A stretch of DNA of 64,000 nucleotides from Tessaracoccus timonensis. GTDB lineage: Bacteria; Actinomycetota; Actinomycetes; Propionibacteriales; Propionibacteriaceae. Shown here piece after piece: positions 44,985-54,609 of this stretch (its first letter is position 1; each line of letters opens with the position of its first letter). The translations under genes and the position numbers were made by a program. Under the pieces are notes generated by a model that was not told the origin of the DNA, did not search any database, and worked only from the letters and a program-made list of their open reading frames with translations. The stretch is taken from contig NZ_LT996886.1 of assembly GCF_900343145.1 (NCBI RefSeq), forward strand, positions 992,001 through 1,056,000, written 5' to 3'.

Positions 44985-45064
44985 AACTTCATAATCCGTA
45001 CGCAGTTTGACCAAACTCCCCAAAATCGGGCCCGTAGTCTCATCTGCGTACGGATTATGAAGTT
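44985..45064. repeat. 80-bp palindromic element, family C copy 1
   Basis: Perfect 21-bp terminal inverted repeats at 44985-45005 and 45044-45064 (AACTTCATAATCCGTACG...) enclose a 38-bp core. It lies in the sdhB-adh intergenic region. Copies 2 and 3 have the same total length. Confidence 0.92.
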
Positions 45065-45122
45065 CTGTCGACGTCTCACTACCCCCTAGTCTGGTGAGGG
45101 AAGTGTCTTTTGAGGAGTGACC

Positions 45123-46169
45123 ATGGAAGTTTCTGCGTATCAGATCGATTCGGCCGACGGCCGCTTCACCAAGACCACCATCACCCGACGCGAACCCGGG
45201 CCAACGGAAGTGTTCTTCGACGTGAAGTTCGCCGGCATCTGCCACTCAGACATCCACACCGGACGCGGCGAATGGGGCAAGTGCCTATACCCGCTGGTGC
45301 CCGGCCACGAAATCGCCGGCATCGTCACCAAGGTGGGCAGCGACGTGACGAAGTTCAAGGTGGGCGACCGCGTCGGCGTCGGCTGCTTCGTCGACTCCTG
45401 CGGCGAGTGCGACGAGTGTCGCTCCGGCTGGGAGAATTTCTGCCTGCGCGGGGAGACCGTCGGTACGTACAACTCTATTGGTCGCGACGGGCTACCCACC
45501 GCGGGCGGCTACTCGCGCGGCATCACCGTCGAGCAAGATTATGTGCTGCGCATTCCCGACGAAATCCCGCTAGAGAAGGCAGCGCCCATCCTGTGCGCTG
45601 GCATCACGACGTACTCGCCGCTGAAGCGTTGGGGCGCCGGGCCGGGCAAGAAGGTGGCAGTGATTGGCGTCGGCGGGCTTGGGCACATGGCGGTGCAGAT
45701 CGCTGCCGCGCTGGGCGCCGAGGTGACCGGCATCGGCCGCACCCTGTCGAAGCGCGACGATGCCATGAAGATGGGCGCGACGGACTACGTCGCATCGTCC
45801 GATCCGGAGGCGATGAAGACGCTCAGGAAGACCTTCGACATCATCATCACGACGGTGTCCGACGGGCTCGACCTCAACCTACTGCTGTCGCTGTTGAAGA
45901 ACCGCGGCGTGCTCGTCGACGTCGGCATGCCCGAGCATCCCGCTGAGCTGCACGTGAAGCGACTCATTGGCGGCAACAAGGTGCTGACAGGCTCCAACAT
46001 CGGCGGCATCCCCGAAACGCAAGAGGTGCTCGACTTCTGCGCTGAGCACAACGTCGCCCCGTGGGTTGAGATCATCGGCGGTGAAGACATCGACGACGCC
46101 TGGGACAAGGTGGTGGGCTCCCAGGTCCGCTACCGCTACGTCATCGACACCTCCACCTTCGACGACTGA
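45123..46169 (+). CDS. Zinc-dependent alcohol dehydrogenase (YahK/cinnamyl-type)
   Basis: 348 residues from ATG 45123 with GAGGAG before it. Catalytic zinc ligands are in GICHSDIHTGRGEWG and GHEIAGIV; structural zinc cysteines are in CGECDECRSGWENFC. The Rossmann motif VIGVGGLGHMAVQIA binds NAD(P). The length and the HSDIHTGRGEWG motif match the YahK/AdhA NADP-linked aldehyde reductase subgroup. It stands alone between two copies of an 80-bp repeat, so its exact substrate cannot be told from context. Confidence 0.93.
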   Translation: MEVSAYQIDSADGRFTKTTITRREPGPTEVFFDVKFAGICHSDIHTGRGEWGKCLYPLVPGHEIAGIVTKVGSDVTKFKVGDRVGVGCFVDSCGECDECRSGWENFCLRGETVGTYNSIGRDGLPTAGGYSRGITVEQDYVLRIPDEIPLEKAAPILCAGITTYSPLKRWGAGPGKKVAVIGVGGLGHMAVQIAAALGAEVTGIGRTLSKRDDAMKMGATDYVASSDPEAMKTLRKTFDIIITTVSDGLDLNLLLSLLKNRGVLVDVGMPEHPAELHVKRLIGGNKVLTGSNIGGIPETQEVLDFCAEHNVAPWVEIIGGEDIDDAWDKVVGSQVRYRYVIDTSTFDD

Positions 46170-46198
46170 CGCCGGTTGCGCGCCGGCGCCGGATGCGA

Positions 46199-46278
46199 AA
46201 CTTCAAAATCCGTACGCAGATGAGACTAAGGGCCTGATTTAGAGGGGTTCAGTCAAACTGCGTACGGATTTTGAAGTT
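46199..46278. repeat. 80-bp palindromic element, family C copy 2 (inverted core)
   Basis: Perfect inverted repeats 46199-46219 and 46258-46278. The 38-bp core is similar to copy 1 only on the opposite strand, so this copy is inverted relative to copies 1 and 3. It follows the alcohol dehydrogenase gene by 29 bases. Confidence 0.92.
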
Positions 46279-46342
46279 CTCCGGCAGGAAGGGCATACCC
46301 CTCCGATAACCCCGCCACGGACCACACCGGCACAGCGTCGGA

Positions 46343-47503
46343 TTACCATTCCCGTCGACGGGGCGCCGCAGTTGCGACGCGGTCGAATGCGTCGGTTACG
46401 GCCCGGGCTACCCACACCCGGTTGCGGCTACCCGTCGAAATCTTCGACAGCACCCCGGCGTCCTCCAGCGCCCGGATTGCCGTGCGAGCTGCCTCGTCGG
46501 AGACGTCCAAAGTGCTCGCAACGTAACGGACGTCGACCGCCGGCTGGCCAAGCAGCGTGTCGAGGAGCCGTACCGCCGTCGATCCTGACCGCCCCCGGTA
46601 CTGATCGTGCAGTCGAGTCTGCACGTTCGCGAGTTCCTCGAGCAGTCGTCGTCCCTGGTCCGCTCCCCGACGGGCGGCCTCGGCAAGGCAGCGAACGATG
46701 GGATCCAACTCGCCCGATTGGAAGCGGCGCAAGGCGTCTAGATACCGGTCGGTGTCGGCGAGGAGCCCAGCAGACAGAGGCACGGTTAAGTGCTGCACCA
46801 AGCCTGTCCGGTGCACAATGGCATGGATCAGCGCCCGCCCAACACGACCATTACCGTCGGCGAACGGGTGGATGGTCTCGAACTGGGCATGGGCCAGCGC
46901 AGCCTGCGCGAGGGGCGATGGAGTCGACTCCTTGGCGAAAGCGAGCAGGTCCTCCACAAGCGGTTCGACCTCATCAGGTTCAACCCCGACGTGGTCCGCA
47001 CCGGCAGGACTCAGCGATGAAGTCCCGATCCACACCAGCTCGCGACGTAGTCCCGAGGATAGATCGCTGTGAGCCATGAGCGCACTGTGCAGTCGTTCCA
47101 ACGTCGCAAGATCGAGGTGTTCGGCGAAGTCAGCGACGGTACGCATCGCTGCGACGTTGTCGGCCACGAGATTGGCATTCAGCTTGCGGGATGCTCCCAG
47201 GACGGCGACGGACAGCTGCGCCGCACCGACCGTGAGATGCTCGATCTGCGACGAACTACTCGCCTCGCTGCGGAGCAATACTCCCTGAATTGCGCCCAAT
47301 TCCATGCCCCCGAAGCGCCTCCCCCAGTCTGCATCGAACGCGACGATCGCGCGCTCGGCGTCCGCCGCGTCAAGCAACGCCTCGACGCTGACGCCAGTGT
47401 GGGCCGTGCTGCGGTCGATCGGGGCTACCGTCGACGCGAGGTATCGGCTTCCATCACTCCAGCGCCGTTCCTCCCGACGAACCGTCGGCCAGTTAGTCGT
47501 CAT
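46343..47503 (-). CDS. Fic-domain protein with C-terminal winged helix
   Basis: About 386 residues from ATG 47503 with GGAGGGA upstream. The Fic motif HPFADGNGRVGR is perfect (residues 212-223), so AMP transfer or a related nucleotidyl transfer is likely. An inhibitory motif precedes it: SSSQIEHL with Glu88, matching the class II (S/T)xxxE pattern. The C-terminal 80 residues look like a winged helix (VRYVASTLDVSDEAARTAIR), so it may also bind DNA, such as the CCTTGGGTAT repeats just upstream. It is divergent from the Wadjet operon. Confidence 0.9.
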   Translation of the reverse strand: MTTNWPTVRREERRWSDGSRYLASTVAPIDRSTAHTGVSVEALLDAADAERAIVAFDADWGRRFGGMELGAIQGVLLRSEASSSSQIEHLTVGAAQLSVAVLGASRKLNANLVADNVAAMRTVADFAEHLDLATLERLHSALMAHSDLSSGLRRELVWIGTSSLSPAGADHVGVEPDEVEPLVEDLLAFAKESTPSPLAQAALAHAQFETIHPFADGNGRVGRALIHAIVHRTGLVQHLTVPLSAGLLADTDRYLDALRRFQSGELDPIVRCLAEAARRGADQGRRLLEELANVQTRLHDQYRGRSGSTAVRLLDTLLGQPAVDVRYVASTLDVSDEAARTAIRALEDAGVLSKISTGSRNRVWVARAVTDAFDRVATAAPRRREW

Positions 47504-47515
47504 TCGTCCCTCCAA

Positions 47516-47583
47516 CCTTGGGTATACAACTCCATACCCAAGGATACGGGCACAACCTTGGGTATGGGATTCCTTACGCAAGG
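47516..47583. promoter_or_regulatory. Repeated CCTTGGGTAT boxes between fic and jetA
   Basis: CCTTGGGTAT occurs at 47516-47525 and 47556-47565, its reverse complement at 47534-47543, and a degenerate palindrome CCTTACGCAAGG at 47572-47583. The first two form an inverted repeat with an 8-base spacer. They lie from 13 bases upstream of the fic start. They look like operators of a repressor, possibly the Fic protein's own winged helix. Confidence 0.78.
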
Positions 47584-47682
47584 TTATTCTGCGGTACTGT
47601 CGCCGCTCACAGTGGCTTCCCCCAATGCTCCACGCATCCGGCCACACAGACTTTTGTCAGAGCTGTCCGTTACTCTGGCGCC

Positions 47683-49116
47683 ATGGATCACGACTACGTT
47701 GCAGCGCTGCGCGAGCGGCACGTCGCATGGCGCATCTTGCGCGCCGGCAACGCGCCCTTGATCCTGTCGTTCCTCGGTGAGTACTTCGTCGAGGCCAACC
47801 GTGGCGCATCCCCGGCGGCGGAACTCGTCGCCGCTTTGGATGACGTCCTCTATGAGCTACGGCGCACGGGCGCTGACGCCGACGGCAACCCGCGCTACCC
47901 GAAGGAGCCACGAGACTATCTGGACGACTGGGCAAGCGAGGACGCCGGTTACCTCCGTCGCTTCTATCCTCTCGGCAGCGACGAGCTCCACTACGAGATC
48001 ACCCCGGCGTTCGAAAAGGCATACTCCTTCCTCGCGTCCCTGCAGGATCAGCAGTTCGTCGGCACCCAATCGCGCCTCCAGACCGTCGTTGATCTGCTGC
48101 GCCAAATCGTGCACGGCACCGAAGAACGCCCCGACGAACGTATCCGCGAGCTCACCCGCCGTCGCGATGAGATCGATGCGGAGATCGCCCGCGTGAAGGC
48201 TGGCGACATCACAGTCATGGATGCCACCGGCGTGCGTGAGCGATACCAGCAGCTCGCCACGACGTCGCGCGAGCTCCTCGCAGATTTCCGGCAGGTCGAC
48301 GAGAACTTCCGCGCACTCGACCGCTCTACTCGCGAACGCATTGCGCAGTGGCGGGGGTCGAAGGGTGAATTGCTCGACGACCTCACTCGCGGCCGTCACG
48401 ACATCGACAGCTCCGACCAGGGCCGAAGTTTCAACGCCTTCTACGAGTTCCTCCTCTCCTCACGCCGGCAAGAGGAGCTGTCGTCGTTGCTCGAACGCCT
48501 GCAAGAGCTCGACGATGTCCCCGCCGATTCGCGAGTGTTCACTGTGCACCACGACTGGGCCGAGGCCGCCGAACGCACCCAGCGCACGGTACGGCAGATC
48601 TCCGAACAGCTGCGCCGTTTCCTCGACGACCGCGTCTGGTTCGAGAATCGCCGTGTACTGGAGCTGACCCGCAGCATCCAGCAGCTCGCCCTGGAGGTCC
48701 GCGACGATCCCCCTCCCCTGGGCATGGAGCTCGATGTCCCAGGCCTCGACATCACATTGCCGTTCGAGCGCCCCCTCTACCACCCGCCGGCCGAGGCAGC
48801 CGTCGACAGCCGGGTCGTCGTCGGCGACGAATTGCCCGACGACGAGGCGTTGTTCGAGCAGCACTACGTCGACCCCGCAAGGCTCATCACCAACCTGCGC
48901 GACGCGCTGCCCAGGGGTTCGTCTGCCCTCCTGGAAGAGATCCTGCAGCAAGCCCCCTTGGAGCAGGGGGCTGCGGAACTCGTCGCCTACCTCGCGCTCG
49001 ACGATGACGCGTTCGAGCTCGAGTTTCGAGACGAGGAAGCCCGCGTCGACTACACCGGCCCCGACGGTCAGGCTCGCACCATCACCATGCCCAGCACGGA
49101 AGTGAGGCGTCGATGA
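47683..49116 (+). CDS. jetA: Wadjet subunit JetA (DUF3375)
   Basis: About 477 residues from ATG 47683 (MDHDYVAALRERH); TACTCT 6 bases before it suggests a leaderless mRNA, and the longer frame from 47518 crosses the repeat boxes and is rejected. It is a kleisin-like protein of the MksF/DUF3375 type: winged-helix N-terminus, long helices with many Arg/Glu (YQQLATTSRELLADFRQVDE), and an acidic C-terminal domain. In Wadjet, JetA bridges the SMC-like JetC. The adjacent jetB, jetC and jetD confirm it. Confidence 0.93.
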   Translation: MDHDYVAALRERHVAWRILRAGNAPLILSFLGEYFVEANRGASPAAELVAALDDVLYELRRTGADADGNPRYPKEPRDYLDDWASEDAGYLRRFYPLGSDELHYEITPAFEKAYSFLASLQDQQFVGTQSRLQTVVDLLRQIVHGTEERPDERIRELTRRRDEIDAEIARVKAGDITVMDATGVRERYQQLATTSRELLADFRQVDENFRALDRSTRERIAQWRGSKGELLDDLTRGRHDIDSSDQGRSFNAFYEFLLSSRRQEELSSLLERLQELDDVPADSRVFTVHHDWAEAAERTQRTVRQISEQLRRFLDDRVWFENRRVLELTRSIQQLALEVRDDPPPLGMELDVPGLDITLPFERPLYHPPAEAAVDSRVVVGDELPDDEALFEQHYVDPARLITNLRDALPRGSSALLEEILQQAPLEQGAAELVAYLALDDDAFELEFRDEEARVDYTGPDGQARTITMPSTEVRRR

Positions 49117-49703
49117 GCGAACACGATACGGCCACGGCAATCATCCGCCTCATGCAAGGGGTGGTCTACCGTGAATCCGACGAGCAGAGTTGGGCCGCGC
49201 TCAAAGCAGAGCTGGGCGCGATTCGCGACCACTTCGCCACGATCGGCATCGACGTGGTCATCGCCGATGTCGAAGGCTACGCCTATCTACGCACCCGCGA
49301 AACTCCGGAGGGTGAGGAGCCGCTGCCACGTCTGGTGCGACGTCGAAGCCTCACCTACAACGTCAGTCTGCTGCTGGTGCTGTTGCGGGGGCGTCTCATG
49401 GAGTTCGAAACCACCGGGGACGAGGGCAAACTGGTGCTCACCACGGAACAGATCGTTGAGATGCTGCGGCTATTCCAGCGCGACACGAGCAACGAGGCAC
49501 GCATCGTCGACCAGGCCGAAACGACCATCAAGAAGGTCGAGGAACTGGGCTTTCTGAAGTTGCTGCGGGGGTCGCGCAACGAGTGGGAAGTGCGTCGAAT
49601 ATTGAAGGCGTACGTCGATGCGCAGACGATGCACGGATTCGAGGCGCAGTTGCGCGAGTACGCCACCGGCAGCCGTGCAGAAACGGGTGATATTCATGAC
49701 TGA
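49113..49703 (+). CDS. jetB: Wadjet subunit JetB (DUF4194)
   Basis: 196 residues, ATGA overlap with jetA. A DUF4194/MksE-like protein with winged-helix elements: VVIADVEGYAYLRTRE, RLVRRRSLTYNVSLLLVLLR and the conserved FLKLLRGSRNEWEVRRILKA near the C-terminus. It binds JetA as the KITE subunit. The last 8 bases overlap the jetC start. Confidence 0.93.
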   Translation: MSEHDTATAIIRLMQGVVYRESDEQSWAALKAELGAIRDHFATIGIDVVIADVEGYAYLRTRETPEGEEPLPRLVRRRSLTYNVSLLLVLLRGRLMEFETTGDEGKLVLTTEQIVEMLRLFQRDTSNEARIVDQAETTIKKVEELGFLKLLRGSRNEWEVRRILKAYVDAQTMHGFEAQLREYATGSRAETGDIHD

Positions 49704-52700
49704 CGCGCTGTTCTCCGCGCTCGAAATCCCCGACGCAAACGCTCCTGGCTACCGCCTCCACCACCTCGAGGTGCTCAACTGGGGCACCTTCCACGAAAAG
49801 ATCTGGCGCTTCGTCCCTGGCTGCGAAACATCGCTCCTCACCGGAGATATCGGCTCGGGCAAATCGACGATCGTCGACGGCATCACCACGCTGTTCATGC
49901 CCGCCCAGAAGATCGCATATAACAAGGCGGCGGGCGCCGAGGTTCGCGAGCGCACGCTGCGCAGTTACGTCGAAGGTCACTACCGCTCCGAACGCGGCGA
50001 CGACGCGCACCGCTCCCGCACCCGCGGCCTGCGCGAGGGGCGCTCGTCGTATTCCGTGCTGTTGGCGGTGTTCATCAACTCCGGCTACGACGAACGCGTC
50101 ACCATTGCGCAGGTGTTCCAGCAGCGCGAGTCGACGGGCCAGCCGTATCGGTTCTTCGTCACCCACAGCGGCGAGCTGTCGATCGCGGAAGACTTCAGCG
50201 ATTTCGGCTCTGACCTCCGAGACCTCCGCAAACGTCTACGCGGCAAGGGCGTTTCCATCTTCGACGAGTTCCCGAAGTACGGCGCCTCCATGCGTCGGTT
50301 GCTGGGAATCCCGTCGGAGCAGGCGATGGAGCTGTTCCATCAGACAGTCTCCATGAAGTCTGTGGGCAATTTGAACGAGTTCGTGCGCGAGCACATGCTC
50401 GAGCCATCGCCTGCCGACGAGCGCGTCCAGGCCATCATCGGGCACTTCGACGACCTCACCCAGGCCTACGACGCCGTCGTTCGCGCCCGAGAACAGCTCG
50501 ACGCGCTCGAACCGATCGCCCGCTCCGCGAAGAGCTACGACGACACCCTCGCCACCCGCACCGCGCTGGAGGTCGAGCGGGATTCGGTCGGGCCGTTCAT
50601 CCTCGAGCTGCGCCTCGGGCTTCTGGCACAGGAGATCACCGACGGCGAGACGCGCGTCGGGCAGCTCGAGCGGCAGGCAGGCGAGCTGGATGCGCGCCTG
50701 ACAAGCCTCGACGACGAACGCACGGAGCTGATTACCCAGCGCGCTCAAGCCGGCGGCGACCGTCTCGCAGAGCTGGAGCGCCTCGAACGGGAGGCTCGCG
50801 TCGAGGCAGACCGTCGCGCTGAACGGCGCAAGAGCTTCGACGACGCCGTCGCGGCCACCGAGTCCTCGCCGGTCACGAGCGCCGACGACTTCCTCCGTCT
50901 CACGGCGATGGCGGCCGCTCAGGCAGCTGAACTGGATAGCACCAAACGCGCACTCAGCCACGAGACAGCAGAGAAGATTGCCGACGCACGCGATGCGGCC
51001 AAGCGCGCAGCCACCATCGAGGCCGAGTTGGATAACCTCCGCACCCGGGAAAGCAACCTCCCCGCCGAGCAGGTGCAGCTGCGCGCATGGTTGTGTCAGG
51101 AGCTGGGGCTCACACCCGCCGACATACCGTTCGCAGGCGAGCTGATGGACGTCGCTCCCGAGCACACCGAGTGGCGCGGAGCTGCCGAACGGGTACTGCG
51201 CGGGTTCGCGCTCTCGATGCTCGTACCCGTCAAGCACTACGCAGCGGTATCGCAGTGGGTCAATACGCACAAGCTCGGATTCGTCGACGGCGAGGGGCGT
51301 CGCCTGGGTGGACGGCTCGTCTACGAGAAAGTGACAGACCGCATCGTGCCGCTGCGTGACGAGACCCACGGCATGCTCGCCGAGGTGGTGACGCTGCGCC
51401 CAGGCCCATTCGAGGAGTATCTGCGCAACGAGCTGCTGCGCCGCGCCAACCACCACCGTGCCCTCACACTCGACGAGTTCCGTTCCGCGGAGCACCAGCG
51501 GGCCGTGACGCGTGAGGGTCAGGTGCGTTCGGGGGCACGGCACGAGAAGGATGATCGCCACCGGGTCGACGATCCCCGTCGCTTCGTGCTCGGTTGGGTC
51601 AACGAAGCCAAGGTCGCCGCACTCAGTGCCGACCTCGACGCGGCACGGGCGGCCGCCGTCGACGACGATGCCGCCGCCAATGAGCTTCTGGCAAGGCAAG
51701 ATGCCTTGGAGCAGCAGGCCCGGGCGTGGCGCGTACTCGCCCAGTTCACGCAGTGGGAGGAGCTAGACCACGACGAGGCCACGCGCCGCGCAAACCAGTA
51801 CCGCGAGGATCATCGTCGGCTCCGTGAGAGTTCAGATCAGCTGGCTGAGCTGCAAGCAGCGATCGATCGCGTCGAGAAACAGCGCGAGAGCCTCAGCGCC
51901 GAGAGCCACCGTGTGGCCGGCAAGCTTGCGATGGCGAGGGACGTCGTCGCCAGAGCTACGGCGCAGAAACAGCAGGATGAGCAGCAGCTATCCGCTTTCG
52001 ACGAGGCGCAGCTCGCCTCCGCTCGCGCGGCATATCCGTCGCTCGAGTCGAGGGTCGGGAAGCGGCGGGCGACATCGTCGGAAGCGTGTGACGGGATCGC
52101 CGGTGAGCTCAGTAACGAGCTGCACGCCGCAATTCACGCGCGCTCGAAGGAGCTCAGCGGTCACGCCGCGCAGCTCATCTCTGCGATGCACTCGATGCTC
52201 GGACGGTGGCCCGAATTGCGTTCTGACATGGACCCGAGCGTCGAAGCGAGGAGTGATTTCCTCGTGCTGCGGCGCAACCTCGCAGAAGATGACTTGCCGC
52301 GCTTCGAAGGCGAGTTCAAGGAACTGCTCAACCAGCACACCATTCAGGAGCTTGCTGGCTTCAACAACTGGCTGCAGCGACAGGCCAGCGCGATCACCGA
52401 TCGGATCGCGAAAATCAACGAGGCGCTCGGCGCCGTGCCTTACGGCGAGGGCACCTATCTGCGGCTCGACAAGGAACCCACCACGCATCAAGAGGTAATG
52501 GAGTTCCGGTCTGACCTGCGCAATCTCACCGACGACGCGCTCGCACAGGAAGACGACACCTACTCTGAGCAGCGGTTCCGCGACGTGCGGCGCATCATCG
52601 AGCGGTTCCGCGGACGTGAGGGGCATGCCGACGCCGACCGCACGTGGACTCGTCGGGTGACGGACGTGCGCAACTGGTTCGTGTTCTCCGCCTCCGAGCG

Positions 52701-53088
52701 ATATACCGACGATGATCGTGAGCGGGAGCACTATTCGGATTCCGACGGGAAATCGGGTGGCCAGAAGGAGAAGCTCGCGTACACCATTCTGGCGGCATCG
52801 CTGGCGTACCAGTTCGGCCTCGAATGGGGCGCCGACAAGTCGAAGGCGTTCCAGTTCGCCGTCATTGACGAAGCCTTCGGGCGCGGTTCGGATGCGTCGA
52901 CGAGGTACGCGCTTGAGCTGTTCGCCAAGCTGGGGCTGCAGCTGTTGATCGTCACGCCGCTGCAGAAGGTGCACATCATTGAGTCGTACGTGCAGGCCAT
53001 CGGGTTCGTGGACAACGTCGACGGCGCCAACTCCCGCATCCAAACCCTCACCATTGATGAATATCGCACCCGCAAGGCCAAACGATGA
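49696..53088 (+). CDS. jetC: Wadjet SMC-like ATPase JetC
   Basis: 1130 residues from ATG 49696, overlapping jetB by 8 bases. The N-terminal head has Walker A GDIGSGKS (50-57). A long alternating Glu/Arg-rich coiled coil runs from about 290 to 950, broken by a hinge-like globular part around 490-600. The C-terminal head has the ABC signature region SDGKSGGQKEKLA (about 1015) and Walker B FAVIDEAFG (about 1055). JetC powers DNA extrusion that lets Wadjet recognise circular plasmids. Confidence 0.95.
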   Translation: MTDALFSALEIPDANAPGYRLHHLEVLNWGTFHEKIWRFVPGCETSLLTGDIGSGKSTIVDGITTLFMPAQKIAYNKAAGAEVRERTLRSYVEGHYRSERGDDAHRSRTRGLREGRSSYSVLLAVFINSGYDERVTIAQVFQQRESTGQPYRFFVTHSGELSIAEDFSDFGSDLRDLRKRLRGKGVSIFDEFPKYGASMRRLLGIPSEQAMELFHQTVSMKSVGNLNEFVREHMLEPSPADERVQAIIGHFDDLTQAYDAVVRAREQLDALEPIARSAKSYDDTLATRTALEVERDSVGPFILELRLGLLAQEITDGETRVGQLERQAGELDARLTSLDDERTELITQRAQAGGDRLAELERLEREARVEADRRAERRKSFDDAVAATESSPVTSADDFLRLTAMAAAQAAELDSTKRALSHETAEKIADARDAAKRAATIEAELDNLRTRESNLPAEQVQLRAWLCQELGLTPADIPFAGELMDVAPEHTEWRGAAERVLRGFALSMLVPVKHYAAVSQWVNTHKLGFVDGEGRRLGGRLVYEKVTDRIVPLRDETHGMLAEVVTLRPGPFEEYLRNELLRRANHHRALTLDEFRSAEHQRAVTREGQVRSGARHEKDDRHRVDDPRRFVLGWVNEAKVAALSADLDAARAAAVDDDAAANELLARQDALEQQARAWRVLAQFTQWEELDHDEATRRANQYREDHRRLRESSDQLAELQAAIDRVEKQRESLSAESHRVAGKLAMARDVVARATAQKQQDEQQLSAFDEAQLASARAAYPSLESRVGKRRATSSEACDGIAGELSNELHAAIHARSKELSGHAAQLISAMHSMLGRWPELRSDMDPSVEARSDFLVLRRNLAEDDLPRFEGEFKELLNQHTIQELAGFNNWLQRQASAITDRIAKINEALGAVPYGEGTYLRLDKEPTTHQEVMEFRSDLRNLTDDALAQEDDTYSEQRFRDVRRIIERFRGREGHADADRTWTRRVTDVRNWFVFSASERYTDDDREREHYSDSDGKSGGQKEKLAYTILAASLAYQFGLEWGADKSKAFQFAVIDEAFGRGSDASTRYALELFAKLGLQLLIVTPLQKVHIIESYVQAIGFVDNVDGANSRIQTLTIDEYRTRKAKR

Positions 53089-54236
53089 ACTGGACTGGCG
53101 CGGACGTCATCACTGCGCGGATGCGCCGTCGGTGGAGCTCGGGCGAACTGCTGCGCACGTACGCAGCAGGCGAGCCATTCCCGACGATCAGCGTCGCCCT
53201 ACGCGGGCCGAAGGCCGGGGAGATCGGCGACGACCTGGCCGCTGTCCGCGAATGGGTGCGGGGCCTCGTCGATTCGTCGGGGGACGGGCGTCGGTACCGT
53301 CTCGAGTGGGCGTCAATCGGGGGCCGCGCTGTGGGCCGCAACCAGATCCCGGTGCGGGCGCACGTCGAAACATGGGAGCAAGCGTGGGCGTTGCTGGGGG
53401 TGCAGCGCGACGTGCGGCGCTTCGACGAACTGCTCGCTCTGGCGGAGGCGGAGCAGGCGGCGCCGGTGCGCGCGTGGATCGCGGCGCGCCCCAAGAGGGC
53501 GCTGGAGCTTGCCGACGATGTTCCCCGCCTGATTGCGGCGTGGCGGTGGCTTGAGGCCCACCGCGGGTCGGGCCGCTACCTGCGCGAGATCTCTGCGCCG
53601 GAGGTGGACACGAAGTTTGTAGAGCGGCACCGAGGAGTCCTCGCCGAGATGCTGGGAGTGCGCGGTGGCGCGGCAGATTTCCTTGTCGGGCTGGGGTTGG
53701 CAGGGACGCCGTCGATGATCAGGCTGCGATTGAGCCTTCCGCTGCCCGGTCTGGGTTCCGTCTCCGAGGTGGGGTTGCGCGTCGACGAGCTCGCGCAACT
53801 CGACCTGCGTGTGAGCACCGTGCTCGTGGTGGAGAACCTCGTCACCTACCTGAGTGTTCCCGTGCCCAGCGGAGGTGCGGTGCTGTGGGGGCAGGGTTTC
53901 GACGTGGGGCGGCTCGCTCTGCTCCCGTGGCTGCGTGCGGCTCGCGTCCGGTATTGGGGCGACCTGGATGCCAAAGGGTTCGAGATCCTGAACCAGCTCC
54001 GGGCTGCGTGTCCGCAGACGCAATCGGTGCTCATGGACGAGGAGACGCTGCTGGCGCACCGCGACCGCTGGGTGAGCGAGCCGCGCCCACCCAAGGGTGC
54101 CGCGCTGACCCACCTTTCAGCCGACGAGCAGCGCCTCTATCGGTCCCTCGTCGAGGACCGATTCGGGCAGGGCGTGCGCCTGGAGCAGGAGCGAATCGAC
54201 TGGGCTTGGGCGAGCGAGCGGTTGGCGTCCGGTTGA
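53085..54236 (+). CDS. jetD: Wadjet nuclease JetD (DUF3322/DUF2220, TOPRIM-like)
   Basis: 383 residues, ATGA overlap with jetC. The N-terminal DUF3322 half binds the complex; the C-terminal DUF2220 half carries the TOPRIM-like RVRYWGDLDAKGFEILNQLR (about 285-305), where the acidic residues bind metal. JetD cuts the plasmid DNA after loop extrusion. With it the operon is a complete type I Wadjet system in the order A-B-C-D. Confidence 0.94.
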   Translation: MNWTGADVITARMRRRWSSGELLRTYAAGEPFPTISVALRGPKAGEIGDDLAAVREWVRGLVDSSGDGRRYRLEWASIGGRAVGRNQIPVRAHVETWEQAWALLGVQRDVRRFDELLALAEAEQAAPVRAWIAARPKRALELADDVPRLIAAWRWLEAHRGSGRYLREISAPEVDTKFVERHRGVLAEMLGVRGGAADFLVGLGLAGTPSMIRLRLSLPLPGLGSVSEVGLRVDELAQLDLRVSTVLVVENLVTYLSVPVPSGGAVLWGQGFDVGRLALLPWLRAARVRYWGDLDAKGFEILNQLRAACPQTQSVLMDEETLLAHRDRWVSEPRPPKGAALTHLSADEQRLYRSLVEDRFGQGVRLEQERIDWAWASERLASG

Positions 54237-54300
54237 CGCGGCGTCGGGCCTTTGTCGCAGACCGTCGAACGGCCATGTCCTTGACCGCACTTCTCCCGAT

Positions 54301-54430
54301 CGTCGAGTAACGGGCGAAGCCCGTGTATCGAGACGCATCCCGTGGTTTCGACACGCCCGCTGTACGGGCGGCCCAACCGCCGGACCTGGCCCGATGGTTG
54401 AGCCGCGACGAAGTCGCGAGTCGAAACCAT
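54301..54430. repeat. GTCGAGTA / TATCGAGAC palindromic repeat (family F copy)
   Basis: GTCGAGTAACGGGCGAAGCC to GTGTATCGAGACGC is followed by GTTTCGACACGCCCGCTGTA and TGGTTGAGCCGCGACGAAGT. It shares the motif of the cluster at 44826-44975, with more divergence. Confidence 0.75.
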
Positions 54431-54442
54431 CTGCGTCGCATC

Positions 54443-54527
54443 AAAACTGCAAAACTCGCCAACAGTCGGTCGTCTCCCCGCTCAGCCAAGCGTGAGGCAT
54501 GCAGCTGTTGGCGAGTTTTGCAGTTTT
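54443..54527. repeat. 85-bp palindromic element with 23-bp inverted repeats (family D)
   Basis: The left arm begins AAAACTGCAAAACTCGCC (54443-54465); the right arm 54505-54527 is its perfect complement. The 39-bp core and overall size resemble the family C architecture, but the sequence is different. I saw a single copy. Confidence 0.85.
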
Positions 54528-54609
54528 TCCACACCGTATCTCCATGACGTTTTGGTCACCAAGCTCGATGCTTGAGTCGCCACCGCAGGTGGCGTGTCGA
54601 AATCATCAC

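Noticed and set aside
47518-47682. Upstream extension of jetA to TTG/GTG near 47518
   Set aside because: It would cross the operator repeats, and residues are unlike JetA; ATG 47683 has a fitting -10 hexamer.
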